Under the pieces are notes generated by a model. The model searched no databases. It was not told where the DNA came from and saw only the letters and a list, made by a program, of their open reading frames with translations. From positions 1 to 19,085 of the forward strand of contig CAUJFU010000128.1 in NCBI GenBank assembly GCA_963169055.1: a stretch of DNA of 19,085 nucleotides, written 5' to 3'. Both the position numbers and the translations under genes were made by a program. The stretch comes from Myxococcota bacterium. GTDB taxonomy: Bacteria; Myxococcota_C; UBA6777. This document shows, piece after piece, positions 16,446-19,085 of this stretch; the stretch's first letter is position 1; each line of letters begins with the position of its first letter.

Positions 16446-16561
16446 AGGCAACTTTTTTTTCTTCGATCCGAAAACAATCTACGAAATCGTTTTTGACCGT
16501 GTGTCGGCTTGACCCACACTTCTAAAACTCTTCGTCACTTTACTCTCCAAGGAGTCCAAAC

Positions 16562-18511
16562 ATGTCTATTCAATTCGGCAGCTTGAATCCCGCTCAGATC
16601 GCACAAAACTTTATGTCGATGTCGACCCAAGGTGCTTCGTCGCCTACGGGTGGCCTGATGAACGCTGTGCAAGGCGCCAGCAACATGATGCAAGGCGTCT
16701 TGGGTGGTGCGAGTGCGTTTGCTGCAGGCGGCGCGTTTGCATTTGGCGGCGCGTTTGGATTCGGCGCAGCAGGCGCAGCATCCGGCTTTTTGAATCCCCC
16801 CAATCAATCCTCTGTCCAAAATGGATTCGCTCAAATGATGGGTGGTGGTTTGGCAGGTCTGAACCAAGGCTGGAACGCGATGGGCAACATGTTGTCTGGC
16901 GCGATGGGAATGGGTGGCGGTCTCTCTGGCATGATGGGCCAGATGATGAACTCGATGAAGATGATCGGCGGAATGTTGAATCTCGTCGGTGGTTTGATGA
17001 AGATGGCGCAAGAACTCAAAAACGCCGCCAACCCCGCCACCACCGGCCAACCTACCGGCCAACCCCAAATGCCCAGCATCCAAAATATGCCCGGCGCACA
17101 ACCCGGCAACAAGGCCAACTTCCCCGGTCAAGCAGGCTCCGACTTCCTTAACAAACTCCCCAACGATGCCAATGGTGTGGCCCGCCAACTCAACGTCAGC
17201 GGTAGCTCCGATGTGAAGCATATCAACAACGCTGTCGGCAAACTCAAAACCGCCAAACCGACGTTGACCCCCGCTCAAGAAGGCCAAAAGCCCGGCAAAG
17301 CCCAACTCCAACTTTCCCAAGCTGATGTCGATGCGATCCGCAGCGCACCCTCCGACAAAGCCGCCAAAGAACTCGTGATGAAAGCCATCGCGAAACAAAC
17401 GGGCGTCAATGTCAAAGACATCAACATGGAAGACAAAAACGGCATCCGCAACAACTCCAACCGTGAAGCCCTCAACAAACTTCTCGGCACCAACGTTCGC
17501 AGCGGTGTGGAGAAAAACTCGGGTTCTTCGTTGGCTCTCGATAGCATCGCTGAAAGCGTCGCCAAATCGGTGCGCGGCGGTGACTTCGGTTCCACCCAAG
17601 TTCAAACCCCCGGCCAGATGGTGATCGCAGGCGGTGCATGGGGCGGCGCGGTGGCAGGTGGCTTTGGCGGTGGATTCGGCCAAGTCGGTGAAGAAGGCGG
17701 ATTCGCAGGTTCCTACGGCGGTGCGTTTGGTGGTGCGTGGGGTGGTGCTGCGTTGGGCGCGTTCTTCGTCCCCGGCCAAACCCAAAACATCCCCAACCCC
17801 TCTTCGGGTCTCAACGTTGACCTTGCCGCTTTCTCGGGCGCTGCCGAAGAAGTCGGCAAGTTGGCTTCTCCCTTGATCTTTGACCTCGCAGGCACCGGTC
17901 TTGACCTCAAAGGCGGCGGGATGATCGAAGTCGATATCGATGGCGACGGCAAGATGGAACTGATCACCGATATCGACGCAGAAAACGGTCTTTTGGTGTT
18001 CGATTCGACAGGCGCTGGCCTTGGCGTGATCACGGGTGCTGATATGTTCGGAGACAACACCGACCTCAGCAAATACGGCGTCAAAGCCCCCACCCAAGAC
18101 GGCAAGTTCAAAGATGGATTCCAAGCCCTTCGTGCTCTGTGCGAACACTTCAAACTTGTGAACGACACCAAACAATACCTCGATCAAGGCGACCTCGCTT
18201 TCCTCGAAGGCAAAATCGGTCTGCGTATGCGCGTCGGTGGTGTGGTCTCGGGCGATGACCGTCAATTCGCCGAGATCGGTGTCTCCGAGATCAACCTCGG
18301 AAACCCCGCCCAAACCCAACACCTTGATGATGCCAAGACCGACCGTTGGGGCAACAAACTGATGCTCCAAGACGGCGCAACCTTCACCGTTCACTCCGAA
18401 GTCCGCAAATACGCCGATATCTGGTTCAAGATCCAAGCTCGTCTCGGCGACTCTGTGGCCAAATCCGAACTCAAGCCCTTCTCCAAAGCACAACTCATGA
18501 ACCTCCGCTAA
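16562..18511 (+). CDS. Large Gly/Ala/Met-rich protein with C-terminal Ca-binding RTX-like segment
   Basis: 649 residues with no Sec signal peptide. Residues 30-150 are hydrophobic and rich in Gly, Ala and Met (GGAFAFGGAFGFG, MMGGGLAGL, MIGGMLNLVGGLM). A Pro/Gln/Asn linker (155-200) leads to a charged helical part (200-340), and a second Gly-rich block (355-405) has GGAW and GGF repeats. Residues 436-580 begin SPLIFDLAGTGLDL and contain VDIDGDGK (Asp458, 460, 462), ENGLLVFD and ADMFGD. This order resembles the EF-hand-like segment in many RTX and other large exported calcium-binding proteins. One Cys only (527). AAGGAG lies 7 nt before the ATG, and codons are strongly biased to third-position C, unlike the neighbouring genes, so high expression is likely. 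Type I export is possible but unproven, since no ABC exporter gene is nearby. The family is not recognised. Confidence 0.88.
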   Translation: MSIQFGSLNPAQIAQNFMSMSTQGASSPTGGLMNAVQGASNMMQGVLGGASAFAAGGAFAFGGAFGFGAAGAASGFLNPPNQSSVQNGFAQMMGGGLAGLNQGWNAMGNMLSGAMGMGGGLSGMMGQMMNSMKMIGGMLNLVGGLMKMAQELKNAANPATTGQPTGQPQMPSIQNMPGAQPGNKANFPGQAGSDFLNKLPNDANGVARQLNVSGSSDVKHINNAVGKLKTAKPTLTPAQEGQKPGKAQLQLSQADVDAIRSAPSDKAAKELVMKAIAKQTGVNVKDINMEDKNGIRNNSNREALNKLLGTNVRSGVEKNSGSSLALDSIAESVAKSVRGGDFGSTQVQTPGQMVIAGGAWGGAVAGGFGGGFGQVGEEGGFAGSYGGAFGGAWGGAALGAFFVPGQTQNIPNPSSGLNVDLAAFSGAAEEVGKLASPLIFDLAGTGLDLKGGGMIEVDIDGDGKMELITDIDAENGLLVFDSTGAGLGVITGADMFGDNTDLSKYGVKAPTQDGKFKDGFQALRALCEHFKLVNDTKQYLDQGDLAFLEGKIGLRMRVGGVVSGDDRQFAEIGVSEINLGNPAQTQHLDDAKTDRWGNKLMLQDGATFTVHSEVRKYADIWFKIQARLGDSVAKSELKPFSKAQLMNLR

Positions 18512-18520
18512 TCGCCTCCA

Positions 18521-18586
18521 TCGCTTCTCTTTTCTCTCCCTATCGCTTCTCTTTCCTCTCCCCCTCGCTTCTCTTTCCTCTCCCCC
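18521..18586. repeat. Three 22-bp polypyrimidine tandem repeats after the 649-residue gene
   Basis: Units at 18521, 18543 and 18565 share TCGCTTCTCTTTCCTCTCCC with small changes, and a partial fourth copy (TTGCTTCCC) follows. The tract starts 10 bp after the stop codon. The plus-strand transcript would be C/U-rich with one G per unit and little structure, as expected of Rho-utilisation (rut) sites. Confidence 0.9.
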
Positions 18587-18711
18587 TTGCTTCCCGACAT
18601 GATGCCGTTGATAAACAACCCGTGTTCGCAAATGTTCAAGCGGCAGGGTTGTTAAGGGCGACTGCTCGCGCCGCCAAACATGGGGTCAAGGGGACGGAGT
18701 TCCCTTGTGGG

Positions 18712-18734
18712 GCGTGGGGTGAAACCCCATACGC
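18712..18734. other. Small hairpin GCGTGGGGT / ACCCCATACGC
   Basis: GCGT plus GGGGT pairs with ACCCC plus ACGC around a GAA loop, with an AT bulge on the 3' side. It lies in the non-coding tail about 200 bp after the 649-residue gene. No T-run follows, and no function can be assigned. Confidence 0.4.
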
Positions 18735-18828
18735 GCCTTGTTAAGGTGGAAACTTCGTAGAGTCGAGGATGATCGCTCTTTCTTTTGTCGGCCCCCCATG
18801 TCCGTTCGCTGCTCGATGTCCCGATACA

Positions 18829-18854
18829 CGGGCGGTTCGCGAACCGCCCCTACA
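18829..18854 (-). repeat. REP-like element, copy 1 (hairpin plus GTAG on the minus strand)
   Basis: GGGCGGTTCGCGAACCGCCC (18830-18849) is a perfect 20-bp palindrome. CTAC (18850-18853) abuts it, so the minus strand reads GTAG followed directly by the hairpin. That is the layout of REP sequences processed by RAYT (IS200-like, TnpA-REP) transposases. Its reverse complement matches copy 2 at 25 of 26 positions. Confidence 0.7.
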
Positions 18855-18865
18855 CAAACATTGCC

Positions 18866-18886
18866 TTGCATCGAACACGGATGCAA
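18866..18886. other. Hairpin TTGCATC / GATGCAA between the REP-like copies
   Basis: A perfect 7-bp stem with a 7-nt loop lies between the two REP-like copies. It could be part of the same composite element or chance. Confidence 0.4.
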
Positions 18887-18974
18887 CGAAAGAATCGTAG
18901 AGAAAGCAAACGCAAACATACATCAAAATAGGAGTTACGCAGTCGAAAAGGGAAAGCGTGAAGAATCAAGCCGT

Positions 18975-19000
18975 TGTAGGGGCGGTTCGGGAACCGCCCG
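18975..19000 (+). repeat. REP-like element, copy 2 (GTAG plus hairpin on the plus strand)
   Basis: GTAG (18976-18979) is followed directly by GGGCGGTTCGGGAACCGCCC (18980-18999), the same hairpin as copy 1 with one centre base changed. The two copies are inverted with their GTAG ends facing each other, enclosing about 120 bp, like a BIME pair. Confidence 0.7.
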
Positions 19001-19019
19001 CGCAGGCAACAACGGCCTT

Positions 19020-19082
19020 TTTCGTATCGGTATGACAGTTCAGTCTCTTTTCTTCACCCGATGCCCGTCGGGTGATACGAAA
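19020..19082. repeat. Nested inverted repeat at the window edge
   Basis: TTTCGTATC (19020-19028) is the inverse complement of GATACGAAA (19074-19082). Inside, just before the right arm, CACCCGA and TCGGGTG form a perfect 7-bp hairpin with a TGCCCG loop (about 19055-19074). It may be a whole 63-bp mobile-repeat unit or part of a structured leader for a gene beyond the window. Confidence 0.6.
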
Positions 19083-19085
19083 TCT

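Larger units (their letters stand above)
18512..19085. other. Non-coding repeat-rich tail of the window
   Basis: These 574 bp have no credible gene. Short open frames on either strand run through the palindromes and translate to low-information sequence. Features listed separately are a polypyrimidine tandem repeat, a small hairpin, an inverted pair of REP-like elements, a hairpin between them and a nested inverted repeat at the edge. Confidence 0.7.

Noticed and set aside
16535-18631. 698-codon open frame on the minus strand opposite the Gly/Ala/Met-rich gene
   Set aside because: It mirrors a gene with strong third-position C bias, which removes stops from the antisense frame. The plus strand has AAGGAG at good spacing and a recognisable C-terminal segment; the minus translation has no domain or signal.
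18686-18919. 77-codon minus-strand frame in the terminal region
   Set aside because: It reads through the REP-like palindrome and has no ribosome binding site or domain; treated as non-coding.
18512-19085. CRISPR array
   Set aside because: The repeats are either direct tandem copies without unique spacers or only two inverted copies; there is no regular repeat-spacer pattern and no cas gene.

Overview
The window looks like chromosomal DNA of a Gram-negative bacterium. It encodes an outer-membrane beta-barrel protein, several probable lipoproteins and an RND efflux pump. The Pro/Glu-rich linkers, the Cys-repeat lipoprotein, the PD40-barrel fusion and the moderate-to-high GC content suggest a deltaproteobacterial or Myxococcota-type organism. 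That placement is an inference from style; no marker gene (rRNA, ribosomal protein) is present to settle it. No tRNA, rRNA, transposase, phage gene or CRISPR array was seen.

Layout. Positions 27-3170 (-) hold a large secreted protein joining a HEXXH metallopeptidase-like domain, a TolB/PD40 beta-propeller and a C-terminal outer-membrane barrel. Divergent from it, 3516-5498 (+) is a two-gene unit: an alpha/beta hydrolase of the dienelactone-hydrolase/PAF-acetylhydrolase type and a small beta-rich envelope protein. Positions 5553-11950 (-) hold, in transcription order, a six-TM sensor histidine kinase, a membrane-fusion (HlyD-type) adaptor and an RND permease. No outer-membrane channel or response regulator lies in the window. 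A repeat-bearing non-coding stretch (11951-12523) follows. Positions 12524-14344 (+) form a tight pair: a lipoprotein with four 8-Cys modules and a ferritin-like diiron protein. The diiron gene converges on, and overlaps by 12 bp, a hypothetical envelope protein (14333-15385, -). Type I methionine aminopeptidase (15544-16302, +) comes next, then a strongly expressed-looking 649-residue Gly/Ala/Met-rich protein with a C-terminal Ca-binding RTX-like segment (16562-18511, +). The last 574 bp are non-coding and rich in repeats: a polypyrimidine tandem repeat, an inverted pair of GTAG-plus-hairpin elements resembling REP/BIME sequences, and a nested inverted repeat at the window edge.

Working together: the adaptor and permease should form two parts of a tripartite efflux pump, with the kinase a possible but unproven regulator. 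The Cys-module lipoprotein and the diiron protein are almost certainly co-transcribed, which is the most suggestive unexplained pairing. The 649-residue protein, with its near-consensus ribosome binding site, biased codons and possible Rho-type 3' end, is probably abundant and surface-associated or exported. The REP-like pair behind it suggests a RAYT-type transposase elsewhere in the genome.
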